This document shows, in pieces, positions 8,488 through 16,602 of a DNA stretch of 64,000 nt. The translations under genes and the position numbers were made by a program. Within the stretch, counting starts at the first letter, position 1. Every line of letters begins with the position of its first letter. The stretch is from Roseimaritima multifibrata (GTDB lineage Bacteria > Planctomycetota > Planctomycetia > Pirellulales > Pirellulaceae): the NCBI RefSeq assembly GCF_007741495.1, contig NZ_CP036262.1, positions 868,001 through 932,000 on the forward strand, read 5' to 3'. The notes beneath the pieces were generated by a model that was not told the DNA's origin, did not search any database, and worked only from the letters and a program-made list of their open reading frames with translations.

Positions 8488-9780
8488 TTAACTTCCTAGG
8501 TTGGTCTGTCCTTCGCGAATGACTGGCTGGTTAGTCGACAACGCCCGCTCGACTATTTCCGCTGCTCGAGAGGCACCACCGTTGGTCAGGATATCCTCCT
8601 GAATCTGGGCCGCCCGTTGGCGATATTTTGGGTTGGACAAAACGTCGGAAAAAGCTCTTCGTAGATCGGACACCTGTCGCTTTCGCGGAATCATCATCTT
8701 GCCAACCCCCGAATGCTCGATCCTTGCGGCAACGCCAGGTTGATCGTTGGTTACTGGAAGCGCGACCATCGGTACTCCTTGGGCGAGCGATTCCGATGTG
8801 GTGTTCATCCCCGCATGGGTAATGGTCATGGCGGCCCGCTTCAGGAGTTGTAGTTGCGGTGCATGTGGAACGATGATCGGCCCGGGCGGAAGGTCGGGCA
8901 ACGTCGATGGATCGCTTGATCCGAGTGAGACGACCAACTGCGCATCCAAGCCCTGACATGCTTCGATCAAGTTTCGAAACGTCCCAAACAAGCGATTTTG
9001 TAACGTCCCCATCGATGCATAGATCAATGGCTGGTCGTTCAATCGCTCGTACGGAAACGGCACGCTCGCCCGTGATTGTTCCTGCGTCCAAGACCCGACG
9101 TAGTGGAACCAAGGAGCGAGCGCTTGCCGAGGGAAATCAAACGATTCAGGAAGTTGGCATAGTTGTGCCAATGGCGAATCCAACTGCGTGAGCGAGCGAC
9201 AGGGGGGCTGCTTCCATTGTCGACGATGTTGGTTGATCAATTTCAGTGCTGGACGGCTAAGAAAATCGATACCCCGCCAACCCATTTGATTGCGAATTCG
9301 ACCCAGCCAATCGGAGCGGTAGTTCCAGTGAAAAGCAGGAGGCGGGACGTTCGGTTCACGATGGAACGTCAACGCGTTACAAATCGTCACGAAAGGAATC
9401 TGCATCGACTGGGCAACGGCGATATCTGCATGACGAAGTTGATCGATAATCAAACCGTCGACCTGCAGGCGTTTTAAGATGGCCGGCAGTTCTTGCAGGA
9501 TCACCGACGAAAAATCTTGTGCATGGTTAAGCGTGCACCGGACCGCCGCAAATCCTTCCAATCTTCCCAATCGAGAGGCAAGCTGAGGGATCGTGCCCGT
9601 GGGGAAAGCGGTTTCGCCGAGTGGATGGTACTCCAGTCCTGCCGCGTTGACGGCACGCTGAGCGTCCCTCACCCCCACAAAGGTTACCTTGTGCCCCCGT
9701 TCGCGAAGCTGCCACCCAATCGCCAGGGTCGGATTTAAATGGCCGGGAACTTCGGGGCAGAGGCAGGCATAGTGAGCCAT
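8488..9780 (-). CDS. GT1 glycosyltransferase, CrtX/UGT-like
   Basis: The product has 430 residues from the ATG at 9780; the frame extends to 10062 but that part overlaps lpxB and has no family character. The N-terminal acceptor domain begins with CPEVPGHLNPTLAIGWQL. The C-terminal nucleotide-sugar domain has YASMGTLQNR, THAGMNTTSESLAQGVP and VTNDQPGVAARI, the arrangement of zeaxanthin glucosyltransferase (CrtX) and macrolide/UDP-glycosyltransferases. Residues HAG and DQ contact the sugar nucleotide in the family. The acceptor could be a carotenoid, sterol or lipid. No carotenoid genes are nearby, so CrtX function is not established. It shares a 120-base divergent promoter region with lpxB. 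Confidence 0.88.
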   Translation of the reverse strand: MAHYACLCPEVPGHLNPTLAIGWQLRERGHKVTFVGVRDAQRAVNAAGLEYHPLGETAFPTGTIPQLASRLGRLEGFAAVRCTLNHAQDFSSVILQELPAILKRLQVDGLIIDQLRHADIAVAQSMQIPFVTICNALTFHREPNVPPPAFHWNYRSDWLGRIRNQMGWRGIDFLSRPALKLINQHRRQWKQPPCRSLTQLDSPLAQLCQLPESFDFPRQALAPWFHYVGSWTQEQSRASVPFPYERLNDQPLIYASMGTLQNRLFGTFRNLIEACQGLDAQLVVSLGSSDPSTLPDLPPGPIIVPHAPQLQLLKRAAMTITHAGMNTTSESLAQGVPMVALPVTNDQPGVAARIEHSGVGKMMIPRKRQVSDLRRAFSDVLSNPKYRQRAAQIQEDILTNGGASRAAEIVERALSTNQPVIREGQTNLGS

Positions 9781-9818
9781 AAAGGCGAATCCCCTGGCAC
9801 TTTGTAGTGGAATCAATA

Positions 9819-9848
9819 TTGACGCCAATCGACGTTTCGCACTATAGC
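9819..9848 (+). promoter_or_regulatory. sigma-70-type promoter of lpxB
   Basis: TTGACG at 9819-9824 and TATAGC at 9843-9848 are separated by 18 bases. Transcription would begin near 9855 and leave about 45 bases of leader before the ATG at 9900. This placement argues against the upstream in-frame GTG at 9807, which would precede the promoter. Confidence 0.55.
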
Positions 9849-9899
9849 GTAGGGTACCGTATTTATCCGCGTAGGCCCTCTGTTCATGGTAGTTCGAAG

Positions 9900-11081
9900 A
9901 TGTCGCAACGGCTGTTCTTTTCCGTGGGAGAGCCCAGTGGTGATCAGCATTGTGCGCGATTGATCGAATCCTTGAAGAAGGAGGCCCCATGCTTGGAATT
10001 GCGAGGCTTTGGGGGCCCGGAGATGCGTCGAGCGGGCTGTCAGCTGGATTTCGAGCTGACAACGATGGCGGTCATGGGAATCGTTGAAGTTCTGCCAAAA
10101 ATTCGCGAATTCTTCCACTTGGCTGATCAAGCCGAAGCCATCTTTGCTAGAGGGGATGTCGACGCTGTATTGCTAGCCGATTTTCCGGGGTTCAATTGGC
10201 ACATCGCCAAACGAGCCAAAAAGTACGGCTTGCCGGTCTATTATTACCTTCCGCCTCAGTTGTGGGCGTGGGCACCGTGGCGAATCAAGAAGATGCGCCG
10301 AACGGTCGACAAAGTTCTTTCGGTGCTTCCGTTTGAAGCTAATTGGTATCGCCAGAGGAACGTTGACGCCGAGTATGTCGGGCATCCTTTCTTCGACGCC
10401 GTCGCCGAATCAAAATTGGACAAGGCCGTACTAGCCGACTGCCAACGGCAAATCGATTCCGGACGACGGTTGGTCGCGATTCTTCCCGGCTCACGGCAGC
10501 ACGAAGTGACGCGAAACTGGCCCGTCATGCTGGATGCGATTCGCCAGCTGGCAGCAACCTATCCCGATGTTCGCTTTTTGGTCGCTGCGTTTCGCGACAA
10601 GCAATGCCTCTGGTGCCGTGACCAGCTGACGGCAGAGGATCGCAACCTGCCGATCGATTTCTTTGTTGGTAAAACCAGCGAAGTCATCGAAGTTTCCGAA
10701 TGTGCGATGATGGTATCGGGATCGGTCAGTTTAGAAATGATGGCCCGCAAGACTCCGGCGGCGGTCATTTATCGCGTCGGTCGAGTCTTCTACGCGACGG
10801 CGAAGATGATGGTGAATATTCCTTACATGACGCTTCCGAATATCATCGCTAACGAGATGGTCTATCCGGAGATGGGGTCTTGTGGATCGCCACAAGCGAC
10901 GGTTGATTTCCTCGTCCAGCATGTCACACGGATGCTTTCCGATACGGAATACCGCACGGAGCTCTCACTGAAATTAGACAATTTGCATCGAGAGGTTGGT
11001 CAGCCGGGGGCAACAACCAAAGCGGCCGTCAAGATCGCTCAGTTGATGGCCGGCCCCTCCAGCTATGCGAAGGTGGCGTAA
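9900..11081 (+). CDS. lpxB: lipid-A-disaccharide synthase
   Basis: This 393-residue GT19 glycosyltransferase condenses UDP-2,3-diacylglucosamine with lipid X to form the lipid A disaccharide at the inner membrane. Signatures are FFSVGEPSGDQH at the start, GFGGPEMRRAG, LADFPGFNWHIAK, YYLPPQLWAW, EYVGHPFFD, ILPGSRQHEV, VSGSVSLEMM and LPNIIANEMVYPE. The length is normal for LpxB. The gene stands alone, with none of lpxA, lpxD or fabZ beside it, unlike the proteobacterial cluster. Its presence shows that this organism can make lipid A and therefore has an asymmetrical outer membrane. The start is chosen by family alignment and by the promoter at 9819-9848. Confidence 0.95.
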   Translation: MSQRLFFSVGEPSGDQHCARLIESLKKEAPCLELRGFGGPEMRRAGCQLDFELTTMAVMGIVEVLPKIREFFHLADQAEAIFARGDVDAVLLADFPGFNWHIAKRAKKYGLPVYYYLPPQLWAWAPWRIKKMRRTVDKVLSVLPFEANWYRQRNVDAEYVGHPFFDAVAESKLDKAVLADCQRQIDSGRRLVAILPGSRQHEVTRNWPVMLDAIRQLAATYPDVRFLVAAFRDKQCLWCRDQLTAEDRNLPIDFFVGKTSEVIEVSECAMMVSGSVSLEMMARKTPAAVIYRVGRVFYATAKMMVNIPYMTLPNIIANEMVYPEMGSCGSPQATVDFLVQHVTRMLSDTEYRTELSLKLDNLHREVGQPGATTKAAVKIAQLMAGPSSYAKVA

Positions 11082-11092
11082 AAGTCCAACAT

Positions 11093-11108
11093 GGGCTGAC
11101 GGCAGCCC
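11093..11108 (+). terminator. weak hairpin after lpxB
   Basis: GGGCTG and CAGCCC pair around an ACGG loop 12 bases after the lpxB stop, and A-T and G-T pairs extend the stem to eight. No T-run follows, so it would be a weak or factor-dependent terminator. The rest of the roughly 200-base gap to the convergent kinase gene holds a GC-rich stretch (GGAGCGAAAGGCGAC) of the kind often dispersed in such genomes, and no gene. Confidence 0.35.
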
Positions 11109-11279
11109 GTCCGACTTTGCGTCTCTTCTGGAAAGGCATGCACCGTTAACTCGCGTGGGCTCAGCGATCGCAGCTTTGAGAGGGCGTTCTTTCGCGGAGC
11201 GAAAGGCGACAATCGTTAAATCAACAGCGCGCCTTGCGTGGGGCTGCCCCTTTTTCGCTACCTTCGGTCTTCGCCATTT

Positions 11280-14200
11280 CTATTGGTCTGGACGGGCATC
11301 TTTGGTTGGGCGAGGCGCGGTGTATAGCCTAAGACTAGCGACGGGATCTTGAACTCGCATTTCTTCTAGCAGTTCGTGCAGACGCGATGGTCGCGACCTT
11401 CTGCCGGGTCGGTACTCTAAGCCATCCAGGGCAATCCGCCGGAATGGCTCTAGTTGCTGCTGATCCGCCCCTTTGGCGGCTGCGGTATACAGTTCTTTTG
11501 CTTGATCGGTCTGACCTTTCATTTCGGCAATTCGGGCGAGCATCAATTGGCCAACGACTACCGCGAATGGAACGTCTTCTCGAATCAGCAAGCGAGCTTT
11601 CCTGGAAACGGTATTCAGTCTTTCCCAGCTCTGTTCTGGGTTGGCGACAGCCAGCTGAAGTCCGACCGTTCCCTGCAACCAACTATCCCAGATCCGTCCC
11701 GCTTGCATGCGGAGGATGCCTGATTTTTTTAGTTGCCCTCGATACAGCTTTATTATTTTCTCTGCGTGATCAGGGCGTCCGATGTACATTTTTCGGAGTA
11801 TCAACGCCACGTGCTTCAAAACGTCCAAGAACTGCCATTGCGGGTCGTGTCTTCTCGCTTTGGGAAGTTGGCTTCGCTTCTTTACCCAGGCCACATCTCC
11901 GTTGAACAGTGCTGCGGTCGCAGAGAATCCTGTCGTCGCCGTATCGAGCGTAAATTGGTCGTCACGATCCAGTGCATCGTGTTGCATGCTCTGAGCCACC
12001 AACATTAGCTGATCGATTCGCCCAAGAAAAAAGTAAGCGGTCAAAACAGGGAATTGCGTATGAACCGACTCGAAAACCATTCCGCGGCATTGTTGCCGGT
12101 ATAGAGTGGAAGCTTTTTCCAACGAGAAAATGCAATCGGCATAGCTGGCTTGCAGCCAGTAGTGGTAACCGCGTGCTGCTGCGGTGTGTGCGATCGCATC
12201 GACATTCTCATCCTCTTCAACGCGCGCGTCCATTTCCGTCAGCAAGCGTGCGGCACTCCGTCTCCACCAGCCAGGGTTGTAGCTGCCCAAAACCGCATAC
12301 GCGACAGCTCCACGCAGCCGCGCTGGCGACCCATCGGGCAGGTGAATCTTCAGCAATCCAGCGGTGATCAAATTCGCGGCATAGTGGTTTTCATAAAACG
12401 CTAACGCTCGCGTTACCTGAAAACAAATCCGCACGCGTTCATTGATCAGAGGATCCTCTGTTGCATCCACAGCGGAAGAATCGGACGCCGCGGGAAGACG
12501 GTATCCGCCGCGCCAGCGGAGTCGTAGCCTATTGCAGATGATTGAAAGGTTGCTTCGCCAGTTTGATTTTGGTGTGGGCAATCCCAGCCGAACTGCCAAA
12601 TCAACAATGATGCTGAGAGCTTGCTCAATGTTCCCGGCGCGAATGAAACTTTCAGCTGCGGCAGCTTGGCACCAAGCTGGGTTTTCCGCTTGCGGATGTT
12701 CTGCCATTTCCAGATAGATCTGACCTGCTTCGGTCGATCGCTCGCCAGCAGTGTAGGCATCGGCAGACTTTTTCAGTTGTTCAAAAGCAGGTTCCGGAAG
12801 CAAATGCTGTGATGCCCGATAGTGCCATCTTCCGGCTTCGTAGAACGCATAGCGAGTTTCGGCTTCGTCGGCGGCTCGGATGGCATACTCTGCGCCCTTC
12901 TCTGGAAGATTTGCCTGGAAAAGATGCCCGGCGATCCGTGCTGCCGAGACCGATTCGCCTTCTTCGATCAGCCGCTCGGCCCATTGGAGGTGAGCTTGCT
13001 GCCACTGCTCCGCCGGCAAAATATCACTGAGCGCTTCCAGGATGGTGTCGTGAAAAATCTCTACATGGTGCGTGCTTGTTCGTTTGCTAAGCCACTGTTG
13101 TTGCAGTAACTGGGACAATACCTCACGTCCCGCTTCTCCTAAGTTCGTGATCTTCATGGCCAACGCAATGTCGACCGGCCCGCCAGCGGCGGCGATATGC
13201 GTTAGTAAACCACGAGCTGGTTCGGAAAGTCGTTCCAGCCGATGACGCCAAAGGCAACGAATATCCAAGCTTGTGTTATTAGACCAAGCGGCTAGTTCAT
13301 TTGGTTTGGCAGCGGACATTCCGGCCGCCAGCTGCAACAAGTGATGGCAGTTCCCATTTGCCATTTGGACGACTTGCTGAATGATCGAATCGGTGAGAAC
13401 GATTCGGCTTAGTTGTAAGTGACGCCTTAGAACTTCTTTTGATTCCGTTTCGGTTAATGGATCCAATCGCAATACAAATTCGGGACTGAGATCGGGCGGA
13501 ATGAAATCATCGCGTGAGGCAGTGATGACGGCGAACAGGCCATGGACTTCTTTTTCCAGGCGGCGGATCAACGCCAAGCTATCTTGGTCAGCCCACTGGA
13601 GGTCATCGATAATGAGAATGACCGGGCCGTGTCGACAGACTTGGCTGGTCAGGTGGATCGCCGCGTCATTCGCCTCCGCCTGTCCTAACGAGCGATCGCG
13701 AGAGACTTCATTTGCCTTTTTCAAAACCCCGCGTAAGACGGGGAAAGAATAATGCAAGATCTGGGTGCTGACCGGATCCAGTTCCAGTTGCTCCGCGTTC
13801 GGTCCGCTGTACCTTCGAGCGAGCACATCGACCATTTCGTCAAATGCTTGTAACGGAACCTCTTCCCGGCTGCGGCACTGGGAAGCGAAGACCTGCAACC
13901 ATGCGTGTTCTTTCAGCTGCTCTCGAATGGCATTCAAAAAACGAGTTTTTCCGATTCCTGGAGAGGCCGTCACGTGCAGGCGTCTTGCCTTGCCAGCGAC
14001 CATCAGTGAAAGCCATTCGCGAACCTCTTGGATCGATTTTTCGCGGCCGACAATTCGCAGTTGCCATGGATTCACTAACAGCGACGAAGTTGCCTCGCTG
14101 GAATCGGCGGCCGTGGAGGCGATTTCCCAAGCGGTCGGACGTTCTGAAATCTCTACCTTTAGCATCCGCCGAATCAGGCGAGCCAATGGTTTGGGGGTAT

Positions 14201-15041
14201 CGACTGGCAGCAACCCGTCGGAACTCATGTGTAATCCATGCCGGAACGGGTGGCAGCTGCGGATCAACTTGACCAGCACTCTCCCCAAACTGAACATGTC
14301 GCTGCCGGGCGGATAGTTCTGTTTGGTCAGAACCTCCGGTGCCATGTACTTGCGATTTCCTGCCACATAGGCGCGGTGTCCTTCCGGGTCCCAAACCGGA
14401 TCGAAGGATCCGATCATTCCATAATCAATCAATCGCAATCGGCCCGTTTGATCGATTAGCAAATTATTGGGTTTGATGTCCCGATGGACCAATTGGTTCG
14501 AATGCAGCGCGTGCAGTGCCCGCCCGGCGTCTCTGAGAATGGAATTGATGCGATCATAAAAGACCGCCGCAGAATCGATTCCCTCGGCTCGAATCGCCGG
14601 TACTAGCGGCAAGCCGTCGATCTGCTCCATCGTGATAAAAGAATGCCCATCATGCTGATAAAGCCCGTACAGCATGACCAAATTGGGATGGAAGATTTCC
14701 GCAAGGGCACGGAAGCCTCGCTTTAGTCGATTGATCGTGTCGGCGTCAGGATGGAAGAGAACCTTTAACGCCAAAGTGCTTTGGGTTTTTAAGTCGGTGG
14801 CACTATAGACCGCACCGGTCGCCCCACGTCCGAGCAGTTTGTTTAGGCGGAACCCGCGGACTTCGGTCCCCAGTTTCCAGGGCAAAGATTTTGTTCGGCC
14901 GCTGGAACTATTGCGGCCATCGTCCGTGTCGAGGTCACCGTTTTCTTGCAGTTCGGTGCCGTCGTCGTCTTCGTCGTCAAATCCGAGCCCCGATCCGTCA
15001 ATATCCACCCAATACCTCCCCATCATTTCCGTGTCGTCCAC
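11280..15041 (-). CDS. Ser/Thr protein kinase fused to AAA-type ATPase and TPR-like region
   Basis: The product has 1253 residues from a GTG; an ATG five codons in is possible. After an acidic N-terminus lies a Hanks-type kinase: glycine loop GRGATGAVYS (71-80), catalytic K93 in ALKV, HRDIKPNN (187-194), DYG in place of DFG (206-208), and APE (234-236). From about 330 follows an ORC/MalT-like ATPase with VGREK, P-loop ASPGIGKT (359-366) and a Walker B ending IIDDLQWADQ. The C-terminal half is helical with TPR-like spacing (AEYAIRAADEAETRY, AGQIYLEMAEH). The plan resembles mycobacterial PknK and planctomycete or cyanobacterial kinase-ATPase regulators. No membrane segment is seen, so it is probably cytosolic and senses a ligand or partner through the TPR part (inference). 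Confidence 0.9.
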   Translation of the reverse strand: MDDTEMMGRYWVDIDGSGLGFDDEDDDGTELQENGDLDTDDGRNSSSGRTKSLPWKLGTEVRGFRLNKLLGRGATGAVYSATDLKTQSTLALKVLFHPDADTINRLKRGFRALAEIFHPNLVMLYGLYQHDGHSFITMEQIDGLPLVPAIRAEGIDSAAVFYDRINSILRDAGRALHALHSNQLVHRDIKPNNLLIDQTGRLRLIDYGMIGSFDPVWDPEGHRAYVAGNRKYMAPEVLTKQNYPPGSDMFSLGRVLVKLIRSCHPFRHGLHMSSDGLLPVDTPKPLARLIRRMLKVEISERPTAWEIASTAADSSEATSSLLVNPWQLRIVGREKSIQEVREWLSLMVAGKARRLHVTASPGIGKTRFLNAIREQLKEHAWLQVFASQCRSREEVPLQAFDEMVDVLARRYSGPNAEQLELDPVSTQILHYSFPVLRGVLKKANEVSRDRSLGQAEANDAAIHLTSQVCRHGPVILIIDDLQWADQDSLALIRRLEKEVHGLFAVITASRDDFIPPDLSPEFVLRLDPLTETESKEVLRRHLQLSRIVLTDSIIQQVVQMANGNCHHLLQLAAGMSAAKPNELAAWSNNTSLDIRCLWRHRLERLSEPARGLLTHIAAAGGPVDIALAMKITNLGEAGREVLSQLLQQQWLSKRTSTHHVEIFHDTILEALSDILPAEQWQQAHLQWAERLIEEGESVSAARIAGHLFQANLPEKGAEYAIRAADEAETRYAFYEAGRWHYRASQHLLPEPAFEQLKKSADAYTAGERSTEAGQIYLEMAEHPQAENPAWCQAAAAESFIRAGNIEQALSIIVDLAVRLGLPTPKSNWRSNLSIICNRLRLRWRGGYRLPAASDSSAVDATEDPLINERVRICFQVTRALAFYENHYAANLITAGLLKIHLPDGSPARLRGAVAYAVLGSYNPGWWRRSAARLLTEMDARVEEDENVDAIAHTAAARGYHYWLQASYADCIFSLEKASTLYRQQCRGMVFESVHTQFPVLTAYFFLGRIDQLMLVAQSMQHDALDRDDQFTLDTATTGFSATAALFNGDVAWVKKRSQLPKARRHDPQWQFLDVLKHVALILRKMYIGRPDHAEKIIKLYRGQLKKSGILRMQAGRIWDSWLQGTVGLQLAVANPEQSWERLNTVSRKARLLIREDVPFAVVVGQLMLARIAEMKGQTDQAKELYTAAAKGADQQQLEPFRRIALDGLEYRPGRRSRPSRLHELLEEMRVQDPVASLRLYTAPRPTKDARPDQ

Positions 15042-15150
15042 GGCCTGCCCGTACGACTGACAGGTAGTTTAATTACCTCACTTGGGGACGATATCCCCTT
15101 ACTTCCGGAATCATGAAATTATCGGTCTGAAATGATTTCACCTGTTCATT

Positions 15151-16602
15151 CTACACGACCAGATCGTGGACAACTCGCGCCTCCTCGACCCCGGTTAGGC
15201 GGGAGTCAAGTCCCTGAAATGGGTAGGTGAAGCGTTCGTGGTCAATGCCCAATAAATGGAGAACCGTGGCATGCAGGTCCCTCACGTGCACTGGATTCTC
15301 GATTGCATTGTAACTGAATGCATCTGTTGCCCCATAAGAAATTCCTTTCTTGATTCCACCCCCTGCCAGCCAAAGCGAAAAACACCTTGGGTGATGGTCA
15401 CGGCCACCTTCCGGGCTGTCCCAAGCTCCCTGTCCTGCCACGCTGCGTCCGAATTCTCCTCCCCAGATAACAAGGGTGTCGTCCAGCATGCCTCGTTGCT
15501 TCAAGTCTAAAACCAATGCCGCGCTCGCTTGATCGGTATCGCGGCACCGCGCCGTGCACCAGCTGCGTAAGCGGCTGTGATGATCCCAGTCAGGATGGAA
15601 CAACTGAATAAAGCGTACGCCTCTCTCCGCCAAGCGACGGGCCAGGATACAGTTGGCGGCATAGCTTCCCGGGCGTCTGGAATCGGGGCCATACATCTCA
15701 AACGTTGATTCCGGTTCGTCGCGAACATCGGTTAGGTCGGGGACGCTGGATTGCATCCGGTAGGCCATCTCGTACTGTTGGATTCGGGTTTCAATTTCAG
15801 GATCGCCCGTCGACTGATGACGCATTCGGTTCAGTTCGTTCATTCCGGTCAACATCTTGCGACGCAATTCACTGGGCATTCCCGCCGGGTTTCTCAGGTA
15901 TAGAACGGGATCGGCCGCACTCCGCAATTTGACTCCTTGGTAAACCGACGGCAAAAACCCACTTCCCCAGTAGTGGTCATAAAGTGGTTGGTCGCTTCCC
16001 CGTTTCATTTTCGAAAGCAGGACAAGATAACTGGGTAAATCTTGGTTCTCGGTGCCCAAACCGTAGCTGCACCAGCTTCCGATGCTGGGACGCCCGGTCA
16101 AAGGGTGCCCGGTTAGGAATTTTGTCATCGCTGGCGCATGATTGATTTCGTCGGTGACCATCGATTTGATAAAACACAATTCATCTGCAATTGCAGCCGT
16201 CTTGGGTAACCAGTCGCTCACGGTTGCCCCTGAATTGCCACGTTTCTTAAAGGCGGCATGAGAAGGCATGATCAATTGTGGCTTACCTTTGGTCATGCCC
16301 GTCAGACGCTGCCCACCGCGCACGCTTTCCGGCAGTGGTTTGCCTGCCTGCTTTACCAGTCCTGGCTTATGGTCAAACAATTCAATCTGAGAGGGACCCC
16401 CTGACTGCGTTAAGAAAATAACCCGTTTTGCGCGGGGGGCAAAATGGGGAAGCGCGGCCGTAGAAGCGGCTGCCGACTGGGAAGCCTGCATCAACTGCAA
16501 CGCCATTGCTCCCAGCCCAACTCCAGCACCTTGTCCAAGGAAGTATCGCCGAGTCTGTTGCAGTTGAGCGGTTTGAGGGCTTGTGGAGGGATTATTATTC
16601 AT
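15151..16602 (-). CDS. DUF1501 family protein
   Basis: This 483-residue protein has a Tat signal (TRRYFLGQGAGVGLGAMAL) and the full DUF1501 sequence: KRVIFLTQSGGPSQIELFDHKP, MTDEINHAPA-like VTDEINHAP, GRPSIGSWCSYGLG, LAERGVRFIQLFH, LVIWGGEFGRS, GRDHHPRCFSLWLAGGG, and a HDLHATVLHLLG-type end (VRDLHATVLHLLGIDHE). It is exported and probably periplasmic. Its start codon overlaps the end of the PSCyt/DUF1553 gene by eight bases, so the two are translationally coupled; this pair is a recurrent planctomycete unit. Known function is lacking; the fold is alkaline-phosphatase/sulfatase-like. Confidence 0.94.
   Translation of the reverse strand: MNNNPSTSPQTAQLQQTRRYFLGQGAGVGLGAMALQLMQASQSAAASTAALPHFAPRAKRVIFLTQSGGPSQIELFDHKPGLVKQAGKPLPESVRGGQRLTGMTKGKPQLIMPSHAAFKKRGNSGATVSDWLPKTAAIADELCFIKSMVTDEINHAPAMTKFLTGHPLTGRPSIGSWCSYGLGTENQDLPSYLVLLSKMKRGSDQPLYDHYWGSGFLPSVYQGVKLRSAADPVLYLRNPAGMPSELRRKMLTGMNELNRMRHQSTGDPEIETRIQQYEMAYRMQSSVPDLTDVRDEPESTFEMYGPDSRRPGSYAANCILARRLAERGVRFIQLFHPDWDHHSRLRSWCTARCRDTDQASAALVLDLKQRGMLDDTLVIWGGEFGRSVAGQGAWDSPEGGRDHHPRCFSLWLAGGGIKKGISYGATDAFSYNAIENPVHVRDLHATVLHLLGIDHERFTYPFQGLDSRLTGVEEARVVHDLVV

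Noticed and set aside
9781-10062. Upstream extension of the glycosyltransferase frame (minus strand)
   Set aside because: It overlaps the lpxB start and its promoter, and has no glycosyltransferase features. The family begins at the ATG of 9780.
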